Assembly: GCF_005517195.1 (NCBI RefSeq)
Contig: NZ_CP040244.1
Location: 4,172,001 to 4,236,000, forward strand
Length of the DNA: 64,000 nucleotides
Direction of reading: 5' to 3'
Source of the DNA: Streptomyces vilmorinianum
GTDB lineage: Bacteria; Actinomycetota; Actinomycetes; Streptomycetales; Streptomycetaceae
The translations under genes and the position numbers were made by a program. The notes beneath the pieces are model-generated. The model worked only from the letters and a program-made list of their open reading frames with translations. It did no database searches and was not told the DNA's origin. This document shows positions 51,722 to 60,877 of the stretch, piece after piece; within the stretch, counting starts at the first letter, position 1; each line of letters opens with the position of its first letter.

Positions 51722-53266
51722 GTGACGACCACCCCGCCGTCCTCGGCCATTCCCTCGGCGTTCGCCGCGGTCGACCTCGGCGCCACCAGCGGACGCGTGA
51801 TCCTCGGCCGGGTCGGCCCGGAGAACCTCGACCTCACCGAGGCGCACCGGTTCCCCAACACACCCGTGCGCCTGCCCGACGGGCTGCGCTGGGATGTTCT
51901 CGCGCTCTTCCAGGGCGTCCTCGACGGGCTGCGCGCGGCCGCCCGATCCGGCGGCGTCACGTCCATCGGCGTGGACACGTGGGCCGTGGACTACGGGCTC
52001 CTCGACGCGGACGGCGCGCTGCTCGGTCACCCGTACCACTACCGCGACCGGCGGACCGACGGCGCCGCCGAGCAGGTCTGGGCGCGGGTCGGCCCCGAGG
52101 AGCTGTACGGGGTCACGGGTCTGCAGCACCTGCCGTTCAACACCGTCTTCCAGCTCGCCTCCGCCGCCACGAGCGCCCAGCTGCGCGCCGCCCGCACCCT
52201 GCTCCTCGTCCCCGATCTGCTCGTCCACTGGCTGACCGGTACCGTCGGCGCCGAGGAGACCAACGCCTCCACGACGGGTCTCTTCGACGCCCGCACCGGC
52301 AGCTGGTCGAAGGACATCCTCGGCCGGCTGTCGATCGACCCCAATCTGCTGCCCCCGCTGCGTGCCCCGGGCGACCCGGCCGGGACGCTGCTGCCGCATG
52401 TCGCCGCGTACACCGGTCTCGACGCGCGGACCCCGGTGACGACCGTCGCCTCGCACGACACGGCGTCCGCCGTCGTCGCCGTCCCGGCCACCGAGCCGAA
52501 CTTCGCGTACATCTCCTGCGGCACCTGGTCGCTGGCCGGCCTCGAACTGGACGCCCCGGTGCTCACGGAGGCCTCCCGGGCCGCCAACTTCACCAACGAG
52601 CGCGGCATCGACGGCACCATCCGCTTTCTGCGCAACATCATGGGCATGTGGCTGTTCGAGGAATGCCGGCGTACGTGGGACAAGCGGGGCCTTCCCACGC
52701 GCATCCCGGCGCTGCTCGCCGACGCCGCCCGCGCCACGCCGTTCGCCGCGGTCGTCGACCCGGACGCCCCCGAGTTCCTCGCCCCCGGTGACATGCCCGA
52801 CCGTATCCAGGAGCACTGCCGCAGCACCGGCCAGCCGGTCCCGGACAGCCAGGGCGCCGTGGTCCGCTGCATCCTGGAGAGCCTGGCCCTGGCCCACCGG
52901 AGGACCCTGCGCCGGGCCGCCGAACTCGCCGGCCGCGACGTCACCCACGTCCACCTCGTCGGAGGGGGCGCCCGCAACGACCTCCTCTGCCGGCTCACCG
53001 CCGACGCGACCGGGCTGCCCGTCGTCGCCGGCCCCACCGAGGCCACGGCGCTCGGCAACATCCTCGTCCAGGCCAGAGCCGCCGGACTCGTGGGGGACCT
53101 GCCGGCGATGCGCCGGCTCGTCGCCGCCACGCAGCATCTGCGGCACTACAGTCCCCGTGGAGACATGGCAGCCTGGGATGCGGCCGCCGCCCGACTCGAC
53201 ATCGCCCGGCCCGACACCGCCCGACTCGACACCGCCCGACTCGACACCGCCCCAAGGAGTTCGTGA
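51722..53266 (+). CDS. rhaB: L-rhamnulokinase
   Basis: 514 residues. FGGY-type sugar kinase: AAVDLGATSGRVILG at the N-terminus (phosphate 1), DTWAVDYGLLD, ISCGTWSLAG and HLVGGGARNDLLCRLTADATG in the C-terminal domain. It phosphorylates L-rhamnulose for the aldolase encoded just upstream. Start GTG 51722 with GGAGG; the 201-base gap after rhaD contains no gene. The last ~20 residues are four short DTARL-like repeats encoded by 15-base repeats. The stop overlaps the lutA-like start. Confidence 0.93.
   Translation: MTTTPPSSAIPSAFAAVDLGATSGRVILGRVGPENLDLTEAHRFPNTPVRLPDGLRWDVLALFQGVLDGLRAAARSGGVTSIGVDTWAVDYGLLDADGALLGHPYHYRDRRTDGAAEQVWARVGPEELYGVTGLQHLPFNTVFQLASAATSAQLRAARTLLLVPDLLVHWLTGTVGAEETNASTTGLFDARTGSWSKDILGRLSIDPNLLPPLRAPGDPAGTLLPHVAAYTGLDARTPVTTVASHDTASAVVAVPATEPNFAYISCGTWSLAGLELDAPVLTEASRAANFTNERGIDGTIRFLRNIMGMWLFEECRRTWDKRGLPTRIPALLADAARATPFAAVVDPDAPEFLAPGDMPDRIQEHCRSTGQPVPDSQGAVVRCILESLALAHRRTLRRAAELAGRDVTHVHLVGGGARNDLLCRLTADATGLPVVAGPTEATALGNILVQARAAGLVGDLPAMRRLVAATQHLRHYSPRGDMAAWDAAAARLDIARPDTARLDTARLDTAPRSS
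53191..53251 (+). repeat. 15-base tandem repeats at the 3' end of rhaB
   Basis: Four units of CGACTCGACACCGCC type, the first two diverged. They encode the DIARP-DTARL-DTARL-DTAPR tail, which lies outside the kinase domain. Confidence 0.85.
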
Positions 53267-54021
53267 TGCGCGTCGCGCTCTTCGCCACCTGCGTCAACGA
53301 CGCGGTGTATCCGTCGACGGCGATCGCCACCGTCAAGGTCCTCGAACGCCTCGGCGTGGAGGTCGACTTTCCCGCGGCGCAGACCTGCTGCGGGCAGCCC
53401 CAGTTCAACACGGGCTACCGCCGCGAGACCGAACCGCTGGTGCGCCGCATGGCTCGCGCGTTCGAGGGTTACGCGTACGTGGTCGCCCCGTCCGGGTCCT
53501 GTGTCGCCATGGTGCGCGACAACTACCCGCGGATCGGGGCCAGGGCGGCGGCCGAGGGGCGCGGCCCGGCGCTGGCGGAGGCCGCCTCGTCGCTGGTGCC
53601 CCGGACGTACGAGCTCACCGAGTTCCTGGTGGACGTCCTGGGCGTGACCGATGTCGGGGCGTACTTCCCGCACCGGGTCACGTACCACCCGTCCTGTCAC
53701 GGCCTGCGGATGCTGGGTCTGGGCGACCGCCCGCGGCGGCTGCTCGCGGCGGTCAAGGGCCTGGAGCTCCTCGAACTCCCGGGAGCGGAGGAGTGCTGCG
53801 GCTTCGGCGGCACGTTCGCGGTGAAGAACCCTGACGTGTCGGCGGCGATGGGGGCCGACAAGGTGCGTCACGCCGCGTCCACCGGCGCCGAGGTGCTGTG
53901 CGGCGCCGACAACTCCTGCCTGATGCACATCGGCGGCATGCTGCGCCGCCAGGACGCCCCGCAGCGCGTACTGCACCTCGCGGAGATCCTCGCGAGCACG
54001 GAAGAGGAGCCACTGGCATGA
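53266..54021 (+). CDS. lutA: L-lactate oxidation iron-sulfur protein LutA
   Basis: 251 residues. Two CCG-type cysteine motifs, TCCGQPQFNTG and ECCGFGGTF, plus YHPSCHGLR, are diagnostic of LutA/YkgE. It is one of three subunits that oxidise L-lactate to pyruvate and pass electrons to the respiratory chain. AAGGAG upstream fits ATG 53266; GTG 53263 is an alternative. It overlaps lutB by four bases. In this operon it handles the lactate produced by RhaD. Confidence 0.93.
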   Translation: MRVALFATCVNDAVYPSTAIATVKVLERLGVEVDFPAAQTCCGQPQFNTGYRRETEPLVRRMARAFEGYAYVVAPSGSCVAMVRDNYPRIGARAAAEGRGPALAEAASSLVPRTYELTEFLVDVLGVTDVGAYFPHRVTYHPSCHGLRMLGLGDRPRRLLAAVKGLELLELPGAEECCGFGGTFAVKNPDVSAAMGADKVRHAASTGAEVLCGADNSCLMHIGGMLRRQDAPQRVLHLAEILASTEEEPLA

Positions 54022-55496
54022 GCGACAAGAAGGGGCGCGCGTCAGCGCTCGACGAGGGGCGGTGGTCGGGCGACGGGCGGGCGTTTGTCGGAATGCCGTC
54101 CTTCCCCGAGGCCGCGCACGATGCCGTACGGAACGAGACCCTGCGCGGCAATCTGCGGCACGCCACCCACACCATCCGCGACAAGCGCGCGGTGGCCGTC
54201 TCCGAGCTCGACGACTGGGCGCAGCTGCGCGAGGCCGGTATGCGGATCAAGGACCAGACCCTGCGGCATCTCGACCGCCATCTGGTGCAGTTGGAGAAGT
54301 CGGTCACGGCGGCGGGCGGCACCGTGCACTGGGCGGCGGACGCGGACGAGGCGAACCGGATCGTGGCGGACCTGGTGAAGGCCACCGGGGAGAGCGAGGT
54401 CGTCAAGGTCAAGTCGATGGCGACGCAGGAGATCGGGCTGAACGAGGCGCTGGAGGCCGAGGGGATCCGGGCGTACGAGACCGATCTGGCCGAGCTGATC
54501 GTGCAGTTGGGCGAGGACCGTCCTTCGCACATCCTGGTCCCCGCCATCCACCGCAACCGCGGCGAGATCCGCGACATCTTCGCGCGGGAGATGAGTGAGT
54601 GGGGCCGCCCGGCCCCCGAGGGTCTGACGGACTCCCCGGCCGACCTGGCCGAGGCCGCCCGGCTCCATCTGCGGGAGAAGTTCCTGCGCGCGAAGGTGGG
54701 TGTCTCCGGGGCGAACTTCATGGTCGCCGAGACGGGGACGCTCGTGGTCGTGGAGTCGGAGGGGAACGGCCGCATGTGCCTGACCCTGCCCGAGACCCTG
54801 ATCTCCGTCGTCGGCATCGAGAAGATCGTGCCGACGTGGCGCGACCTGGAGGTCTTCCTCCAGACGCTCCCCCGCTCCTCGACCGCCGAGCGGATGAACC
54901 CGTACACCTCGATGTGGACGGGTACGACGGACGGGGACGGACCGAAGACCTTCCATCTGGTCCTCCTCGACAACGGCCGCACCGACGCCCTCGCCGACGA
55001 GGTCGGCCGCCAGGCCCTGCGCTGCATCCGCTGCTCGGCCTGCCTCAACGTCTGCCCGGTGTACGAGAGGGCTGGCGGGCATGCGTACGGTTCCGTCTAC
55101 CCCGGCCCGATCGGAGCGATCCTCACCCCGCAACTCCGGGGCACCGCAAGCGAGATCGACGCCTCGCTGCCGTACGCGTCATCCCTGTGCGGGGCCTGTT
55201 ACGACGTGTGTCCCGTGGCGATCGACATCCCCGAGGTCCTCGTCCATCTCCGCGAGCGGGTCGCCGATCAGGGCGGCAAGGGCCACCGGCTGGAGAAGGC
55301 CGCCGTCAAGGCGGCCTCGTGGGTCCTGGATCACCCGTCAGTGCTCGCGGCGGGCGAACGGCTGGCGTCCGCCACCCGCACGCTTCACCCGAAACGGCTG
55401 CCGGGCCCCGGCGCCAGGCAGTGGACCGAGAGCCGTGACCTGCCGGAGATGCCCGCCGAACCGTTCCGCGACTGGTGGAAGAAGAACCGCTCATGA
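54018..55496 (+). CDS. lutB: L-lactate oxidation iron-sulfur protein LutB
   Basis: 492 residues. An N-terminal LUD domain (residues ~70-300, GVSGANFMVAETGTLVVVE) is followed by a two-cluster ferredoxin region (CIRCSACLNVCPVYE and SLCGACYDVCPVAIDIP) and a C-terminal tail. The cysteine pattern is complete for two 4Fe-4S clusters. Start and stop overlap lutA and lutC by four bases each, so the three subunits are translated together. Confidence 0.95.
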   Translation: MSDKKGRASALDEGRWSGDGRAFVGMPSFPEAAHDAVRNETLRGNLRHATHTIRDKRAVAVSELDDWAQLREAGMRIKDQTLRHLDRHLVQLEKSVTAAGGTVHWAADADEANRIVADLVKATGESEVVKVKSMATQEIGLNEALEAEGIRAYETDLAELIVQLGEDRPSHILVPAIHRNRGEIRDIFAREMSEWGRPAPEGLTDSPADLAEAARLHLREKFLRAKVGVSGANFMVAETGTLVVVESEGNGRMCLTLPETLISVVGIEKIVPTWRDLEVFLQTLPRSSTAERMNPYTSMWTGTTDGDGPKTFHLVLLDNGRTDALADEVGRQALRCIRCSACLNVCPVYERAGGHAYGSVYPGPIGAILTPQLRGTASEIDASLPYASSLCGACYDVCPVAIDIPEVLVHLRERVADQGGKGHRLEKAAVKAASWVLDHPSVLAAGERLASATRTLHPKRLPGPGARQWTESRDLPEMPAEPFRDWWKKNRS

Positions 55497-56137
55497 CCCC
55501 GCAGCACCCCTCGTCCCGCGACCGGATCCTCGCCCGCGTCCGGGATGCCGTCGCCGGCGCCCCGGACGCTCCCGAGGTGGCCCGCGACTACCTCACCAGC
55601 CACCACCCCGACGACCCGGCCGCGCTCCTCGACCTCCTCCACGAGAACCTCGCCGACTACCGGGCCGTCGTCCACCGCGCCTCCGAGACCGCGCTCCCCG
55701 CCCTGATCGCCCGACTGCTCGCGGAGCACGGCGCGAAGAGCGTCGCCGTCCCGTCGGGCCTGCCCGCCTCCTGGCCGGCCACCACGGACGCCGAGCAACG
55801 CCCCGACGACGGCACCCTGACCCCGTACGCGCTCGATGCGACCGACGCCGTGGTGACGGGCTGCGCCCTCGCCATCGCCGAGACCGGCACCCTCGTCCTC
55901 GACGCCGGCCCCGGCCAGGGCCGCCGCGCCCTCAGCCTCGTTCCCGACCTGCACATCTGTGTCGTCCGCGCCGCCGACCAGATCGTGGCCTCGGTCCCGC
56001 AGGCCATGCAGCGCCTCGATCCGAGGCGCCCCCTGACCTGGATCTCCGGCCCGTCCGCCACGAGCGACATCGAACTCGACCGGGTCGAGGGCGTACACGG
56101 CCCCCGGACCCTGGTGGTGATCCTGGTGGTCGACTGA
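55493..56137 (+). CDS. lutC: L-lactate oxidation protein LutC
   Basis: 214 residues. LUD-domain protein: ALAIAETGTLVLDAGPGQGRRALSLVPDLH and WISGPSATSDIELDRVEGVHGP, the LutC/YkgG C-terminal signature. Third subunit of the lactate oxidation complex and last gene of the rhamnose operon. Overlaps lutB by four bases. Confidence 0.94.
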   Translation: MTPQHPSSRDRILARVRDAVAGAPDAPEVARDYLTSHHPDDPAALLDLLHENLADYRAVVHRASETALPALIARLLAEHGAKSVAVPSGLPASWPATTDAEQRPDDGTLTPYALDATDAVVTGCALAIAETGTLVLDAGPGQGRRALSLVPDLHICVVRAADQIVASVPQAMQRLDPRRPLTWISGPSATSDIELDRVEGVHGPRTLVVILVVD

Positions 56138-56234
56138 GGCTCGAATCTCCGGCGGAGGGGGTAACTCGGCCTGTGAGCGGGGTAGTTGTACTGCGGCTGG
56201 GTGTCGCGCACACGGCGGGGGCGGACGGGGGACG

Positions 56235-57185
56235 ATGGGCGCAAACAGGCGAGCCAGGCTGAACGGCGAGATGGACCCGGGGGTGCAGCTCGCGGGCATC
56301 CTCACCGACGACGACATCGTTCGGTACGCGAACGAACACGACCTCATCGTGCCTTTCGACGCCGAGAACGCGAAGTACGCCTCGTACGAGCTGCACGCCT
56401 CGGCCAACGCCCAGGTCCTCATCTACCACGGCGAGTTCACGGCGCACGCGCCACTGCCGCCCGTCAACGGCGAGCTGATCCTCGAACCGGGCGACACCGT
56501 GCGGATCGACACCGCCGAGTCCATCCGGCTCCCCGACAACGTCATGGCCAACATCATCGGCCTGGGGCAGCTGTACGCCTGCGGAGTGACCGTCGCCAAC
56601 ACGTACGTCGACCCCGGCTCACGCGGGCCGATCTATCTCGCGGTGACGAACCTGGGGCGGCGGACCGTCAGGATCCCGGTCGGCGAGCCGATCGGGCGCG
56701 CCCAGTTCTACCTCCTCGGCCGTCCCGTGCGCACGGCGCACCCCGGCCCCGTCCATCGGCGGTCCATCCGGCTGCGGGTGGCCGGCGAGGAGGCGGACGA
56801 CCTGCGGGGCACCGCCCGGCCCGGCAACGGAGCGCGGCCGGGCGCAGGGGTGATCGACCCGGCGGCCGCGACGCAGCTCGCCGCGCACCAAGAGGCGCTC
56901 GACCACCGGCTGACCCGGCTCAAGCTGGCCCTCTACGCGATGGCCGGGGCATGGATCGGTCTCCTCTGGGCCGTGGCCCCGGCGAGCGGGAACGCCATCC
57001 TGCGCGCCCTCAACGGGGACGGCATCCCGGACGTCGCGAAACTCGCCGTCGGGCTTGCGGTCCCGGCTCTCCTGACCCTGTGCTTCAGGGACGTACGGCG
57101 CTCGTGGACGCATCTGCTCGGCCGCCGCCGGGCGGCTCTCGAGCCCGCCGACGACGCGACGCGGCCTTCGACTCTTCCTGGATGA
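56235..57185 (+). CDS. dCTP-deaminase-fold protein with coiled coil and two membrane helices
   Basis: 316 residues. Residues ~20-165 follow the dCTP deaminase/dUTPase trimer fold: GILTDDDIVRY, ANIIGLGQLYACGVTV, NTYVDPGSRGPIYLAV and GEPIGRAQFYLL. At the position of the catalytic Glu of dCTP deaminase (LEF/LEL in the family) the sequence has LAV, so deamination is unlikely; the Asp of the preceding strand is kept. A linker, a short heptad-like helix (AAHQEALDHRLTRLKL) and two hydrophobic segments (YAMAGAWIGLLWAVA, AVGLAVPALLTLCF) follow, which dCTP deaminases do not have. It could be a membrane-tethered nucleotide-binding protein. It stands 97 bases after lutC and may be independently expressed. 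The ATG at 56271 is an alternative start. Confidence 0.8.
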   Translation: MGANRRARLNGEMDPGVQLAGILTDDDIVRYANEHDLIVPFDAENAKYASYELHASANAQVLIYHGEFTAHAPLPPVNGELILEPGDTVRIDTAESIRLPDNVMANIIGLGQLYACGVTVANTYVDPGSRGPIYLAVTNLGRRTVRIPVGEPIGRAQFYLLGRPVRTAHPGPVHRRSIRLRVAGEEADDLRGTARPGNGARPGAGVIDPAAATQLAAHQEALDHRLTRLKLALYAMAGAWIGLLWAVAPASGNAILRALNGDGIPDVAKLAVGLAVPALLTLCFRDVRRSWTHLLGRRRAALEPADDATRPSTLPG

Positions 57186-57271
57186 CGTCCGGCCTCGGCG
57201 CCCTGGCAGGCGAACCGAGTCGGCCGGTCCCCTCGTAGGCGGGGCGAGTTCGTCCAGTCCTGTAACCGCGG

Positions 57272-57796
57272 ATGCGCGGAACCTTGCCAGCCCCACTGAG
57301 ACGACCCATCGCCGTGCGGCTTCACGCGGCCCTGGCCACCATGGCCGTCGCCGCCGCGACCGGCGTGGTTCTGGCGATGCCCGAGGCGTCGGCAGCGACC
57401 GGTGGCGTCACCGGCTACGCGACACAGAACGGCGGAACCACGAGCGGCGCCGGCGGGCAGACCGTGCGGGCCACGACCGGGACCGCGATCCACGCGGCCC
57501 TGTGCGGCCGGGCCGCCAGCAGCACCCCCCTCACCATCGAGGTCGAGGGGACCATCAACCACGGCAACACCAGCAAGGTGTCGGGCACCAGCTGCAACAC
57601 CGCCGACGGCGTCATCGAGCTCAAGCAGATCAGCAACGTCACGATCGTCAACGCCGACACCGGCACCGTCCTGACCTCCGGCAGCGGAGCGGGCGTCATC
57701 ACCTTCCCCCGGACCTCGCTGAACAAGATCACCTTCGAGATCACGAGCTCGACCGGAACGCCGAAGGTCGCCGAGTACGAGACCTACGCCGGCTGA
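57272..57796 (+). pseudogene. Collapsed secreted pectate lyase joined to a discoidin-type C-terminus
   Basis: 174 residues. A signal peptide (to ~residue 40) and VTGYATQNGGTTSGAGG ... IEVEGTINHGN ... ISNVTIV are the start of a PL1 pectate lyase. The catalytic parallel beta-helix should continue for ~220 more residues, but after VTIVNADTG the chain changes to FPRTSLNKITFEIT ... GTPKVAEYETYAG, the last strand of an F5/8-type carbohydrate-binding domain. The protein therefore lacks the Ca2+ and catalytic residues. It is still an open frame with an intact leader, so a small secreted protein may be made. An in-frame deletion between two secreted-enzyme genes is the simplest explanation. Confidence 0.72.
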
Positions 57797-57843
57797 CGGT
57801 TCGCCCGCCCGCCCGGACCACCGCACCACCACCCCGCGCGTTC

Positions 57844-57884
57844 CCGAGGCCGGGGTCGTCGGACACGACGGCCCCCGGCCTCGG
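57844..57884 (+). terminator. Terminator after the pectate-lyase remnant
   Basis: A long hairpin: CCGAGGCCGGGGTCGTC pairs with GACGGCCCCCGGCCTCGG, about 16 base pairs with one bulge, and a 6-base loop, 48 bases after the stop. Confidence 0.85.
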
Positions 57885-58029
57885 ACCATCAGTGATTCCG
57901 CCCACCTCGAAGGCTCCGCCCCCACCATGATCGGTATCGTGAGGCTCCGGGTTCCCGCGGCATTCCTCGCTGTTGCCGGTGTGAAGCGAGGGGCGGCTGG
58001 GAAGTCAATGCCCGGTGCAAGGACGGATG

Positions 58030-59394
58030 ATGTTCTCTGAAGGGGGATCCTTGGGCGGGTCACGTGCTGTCGACGTTCCCACCGCTGCGACCGTGTGCGT
58101 CATCGGTGCGGGTTTGTCAGGGCTGGCGACAGCACACGCTCTCTCGGCCAGGGGAATCGACTTCGTCTGTCTGGAGAAGGCACCGGACGTGGGAGGGATC
58201 TGGCGCCGGCCCGGCGCCGGTGAGCGGGGACCGGCCTATCTGTCGCTGCATCTGAACACCGCCAAACAGCTCACCGGTTACGCCGACTTCCCGATGCCGT
58301 CCGAGCTGCCCCTCTACCCCCGGCACAGCGACGTCGCCGCCTATCTGCGGTCCTTCGCCGAGTGGGCCGGGCTGCTCCCCCATGTCGAACTGCGTACCGA
58401 AGTGCTCTCCGTACGGCAGGACGACGCCGGCGCCGGCGCCTGGTCGGTCGTCAGCCGGGACGCGCGAGGAGAAGTGACGGAGCGACGATTCGAGCAGGTG
58501 ATCGTCGCCTCGGGCCACAACAGCGAGGCGGCGCTGCCGAATCCGCTGCCGCCCGGCTCCGGCTCCTTCTCCGGCAGGATTCTCCATTCGATGGACTTCC
58601 ACGACGGCGCCGACTTCGCCGGTCAGCGCGTCGTCGTCGTGGGGCTCGGGGCCTCGGCGGTGGACATCGCCGCCGACCTCTCCCGGCACGCCGCGCAGAC
58701 CGTGCTGTCCGTCCGCCGGGGCCTGCACATCGTGCCCAAGCAGCTCTTCGGCATGTCCGTGGACCTGATCGCCGACGCGCCGTGGTGGAACACCATGTCC
58801 TTCCCCGAGCAGCGCCGCTTCGTCGAGCAGGCGCTGTTCGTGGCGCGGGGCAAGCTGGGGGACTACGGCCTGCCCGAGCCCGACCATCCGATCTTCTCCT
58901 CGGCCGTGACCATCTCGGACGAGATCCTCAGCCGGATACGGCACGGCGCGGTGATACCGAGGCCCGCGATCGACTCCATGGACGGCAGCCGGGTGTCCTT
59001 CACCGACGGAACCTCGGTGGAGGCGGACGCCATCGTCTACTGCACCGGATTCCGTATGGCGTTCCCCTTCCTTCCCGACAAGTGCCCGGCAGGTCCGCGG
59101 CAGGGGGCGGTCGAGCTGTACAAGCGTGTCGTCTCGCCCGACCGGCCCGGCCTGCACTTCGTCGGACTGATCCGACCCGTGGGCTCGATCACCCGCCTCG
59201 TGGAGGCCCAGGCGCGGTGGGTGGCGCGGATCGTCGCCGGCGACATCACGCTCCCGTCCACGGATCTCATGCGCGAGGAGATCCACACGTACCTGAGCGG
59301 GATCGAGGATCGTTACGGGCTCACCGAGGGCGCTTCCATCCAGGTGGACGTCGGCCCTTATCTGCGGGAGTTGCGGGAGTTGCAGGACGCCTAG
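58030..59394 (+). CDS. Flavin-containing monooxygenase
   Basis: 454 residues. FAD-binding [15 protein letters not shown] near the N-terminus, the FMO identifying-type motif [11 protein letters not shown], and the NADPH-binding [17 protein letters not shown] in the middle; [10 protein letters not shown] closes the domain. FMOs oxygenate soft nucleophiles or N-hydroxylate amines. It converges with an indole prenyltransferase-type gene; in actinomycetes such a pair (S. coelicolor SCO7467/SCO7468, from memory) turns prenylated tryptophan into indole-3-acetonitrile products, so the same chemistry is likely here. ATG 58030 fits AAGGA best; GTG 58015 and ATG 58027 are alternatives. Confidence 0.88.
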   Translation: MFSEGGSLGGSRAVDVPTAATVCVIGAGLSGLATAHALSARGIDFVCLEKAPDVGGIWRRPGAGERGPAYLSLHLNTAKQLTGYADFPMPSELPLYPRHSDVAAYLRSFAEWAGLLPHVELRTEVLSVRQDDAGAGAWSVVSRDARGEVTERRFEQVIVASGHNSEAALPNPLPPGSGSFSGRILHSMDFHDGADFAGQRVVVVGLGASAVDIAADLSRHAAQTVLSVRRGLHIVPKQLFGMSVDLIADAPWWNTMSFPEQRRFVEQALFVARGKLGDYGLPEPDHPIFSSAVTISDEILSRIRHGAVIPRPAIDSMDGSRVSFTDGTSVEADAIVYCTGFRMAFPFLPDKCPAGPRQGAVELYKRVVSPDRPGLHFVGLIRPVGSITRLVEAQARWVARIVAGDITLPSTDLMREEIHTYLSGIEDRYGLTEGASIQVDVGPYLRELRELQDA

Positions 59395-59491
59395 CGCGCC
59401 CGCGCCTTCCTGATCGGCCCGGTCCGGGGACGCGGCGTCGGACGCGTCCCGGCCGCCGGAGGCACCGCTCCGCCGGGCGGATCGGGCGCGT

Positions 59492-59525
59492 GAAGCTCCT
59501 CGTGGGTGACCCCTCGGGGAGCTTC
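59492..59525. terminator. Probable bidirectional terminator between FMO and prenyltransferase genes
   Basis: An 8-base outer stem GAAGCTCC / GGAGCTTC enclosing a short GGGT/ACCC hairpin, located in the 149-base convergent gap. Confidence 0.5.
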
Positions 59526-59543
59526 GCCGGGCGGTGGATCGTC

Positions 59544-60773
59544 TCAGTGGACGACTTCGGCCTGCGGGAACGGTACGGGTACGGCCACGGGGACCGGCGG
59601 CCTGACCTCGTACGCCTCCGAGGAGATGTACGCGTTCATCCGGGGCGGCTTGCCCTGCTGGTGGACGAGTCCCAGGTACGCGATGAGCCCCACGCCGTCC
59701 TGGAGCCGGCGCGAGGTGACGGCGGACAGGGCCCGCACGAGCGGGGCGGGGTCCATGCCGTGACGGCGGAGCACGGCCACCGCCCGGTCGAGGGCCTCCC
59801 GGTCGTCGCGGGCGTAGTCGCGGACCGGGATGTGCAGGGTGAAGCCGCTGGGCAGGCCGGTCCGGCTCTCGGTGAAGGCGTGGCAGGTCAGGCCCGGCCG
59901 CCGGTCGAGCGGTACGTCCCGGTGGTCGAAGCCGTCGGCGTCGACTCCGCGTCCGGCCGCCGTGCGGAAGAACCGCTTGATCTCCTTCCGCCCCGGGCCG
60001 CCGTCCACGCGGGACAGGCCGGCCGCCTCCGCCGCCGACAGGTCATGGTGCGCGAGGTAGACCTTCACCCGGGGTTCTTCCCAGTCACCCAGATCCAGGG
60101 CGAAGAAGAGATGGCGATCGCCCTCGGGCAGCGCCGCGAACGCCTGGCGGTGGCCGAGCCGGCGCAGTGCCTCACGCACCGTCTCGGCGGAACGTTCCTG
60201 CCCGGACGCCGCGGGGTTCAGGTACACCTTGGCCTTGGGGACCCCGCCGGGGAGCAGCTCCAGCGCGCACCAGAGCGCCAGCGGGCCCTTGGGCTCGGGA
60301 GGGAAGAACAGGTCCTCGAGCTCGTCCAGCCGCTTGGTGTCGAATCCCCATCGCCGCGCCATCTCGCGGACGACCCGCAGTCCGACGCGCCCGTTCTCCG
60401 CCAGGCCGCCGGCGCCGTACCCGGGCTCCAGCAGCACCCGCAGCGTCGGGTCTGCGTCCGGTACGAAGGCGAGCGAGAACTCCACGGGCGTGTGGTCGTC
60501 GGAGAGAAAGGATTCCTCTGGCGGCAGATCGAGCGACCGCTCGGCGGCGGGGCCCAGCGCGGTGAGCAGCGTCTGTGCGTACACCGCGGAGTCGGCCCCG
60601 CTCAACCCTACGGCCTCGCACAGCCGTAGGACCTGTCTCGCCGCGTGACCGCCGAGTGTCTCCGTACTGCGCCTGAGCGCCCAAGAAGATACCCGCCCTG
60701 ATGGGCGGGTATCGAGGGGCCCGAGATCGACGGGACCTTGCATGAAACCGGCGTCGGTGGATATGTGCTCCAC
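59544..60773 (-). CDS. DMATS-type aromatic (indole) prenyltransferase
   Basis: 409 residues, the size of bacterial tryptophan dimethylallyltransferases. ABBA-fold signature segments: TPVEFSLAFVPDADPTLRVLLEP, KAKVYLNP, EPRVKVYLAHHD and PSGFTLHIPVRDY, where the paired Lys/Arg/Tyr residues bind the diphosphate. It would attach dimethylallyl to tryptophan or an indole. Start GTG 60773 has AAGGAGG eight bases upstream. Convergent with the FMO gene, with which it probably forms a short secondary-metabolite pathway. Neither tryptophanase nor P450 modifier is in between; the nearby P450 belongs to the conservon. Confidence 0.9.
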   Translation of the reverse strand: MEHISTDAGFMQGPVDLGPLDTRPSGRVSSWALRRSTETLGGHAARQVLRLCEAVGLSGADSAVYAQTLLTALGPAAERSLDLPPEESFLSDDHTPVEFSLAFVPDADPTLRVLLEPGYGAGGLAENGRVGLRVVREMARRWGFDTKRLDELEDLFFPPEPKGPLALWCALELLPGGVPKAKVYLNPAASGQERSAETVREALRRLGHRQAFAALPEGDRHLFFALDLGDWEEPRVKVYLAHHDLSAAEAAGLSRVDGGPGRKEIKRFFRTAAGRGVDADGFDHRDVPLDRRPGLTCHAFTESRTGLPSGFTLHIPVRDYARDDREALDRAVAVLRRHGMDPAPLVRALSAVTSRRLQDGVGLIAYLGLVHQQGKPPRMNAYISSEAYEVRPPVPVAVPVPFPQAEVVH

Positions 60774-60877
60774 GACACCTCCTTCGCCTCATAAGCACGC
60801 CAGAACAACGCGGTGCTCACTACCCCCGTAGCGGATCATTCATGCGGTGGCGAGAAAGCGAAGGGGAGTTGCGTCCA

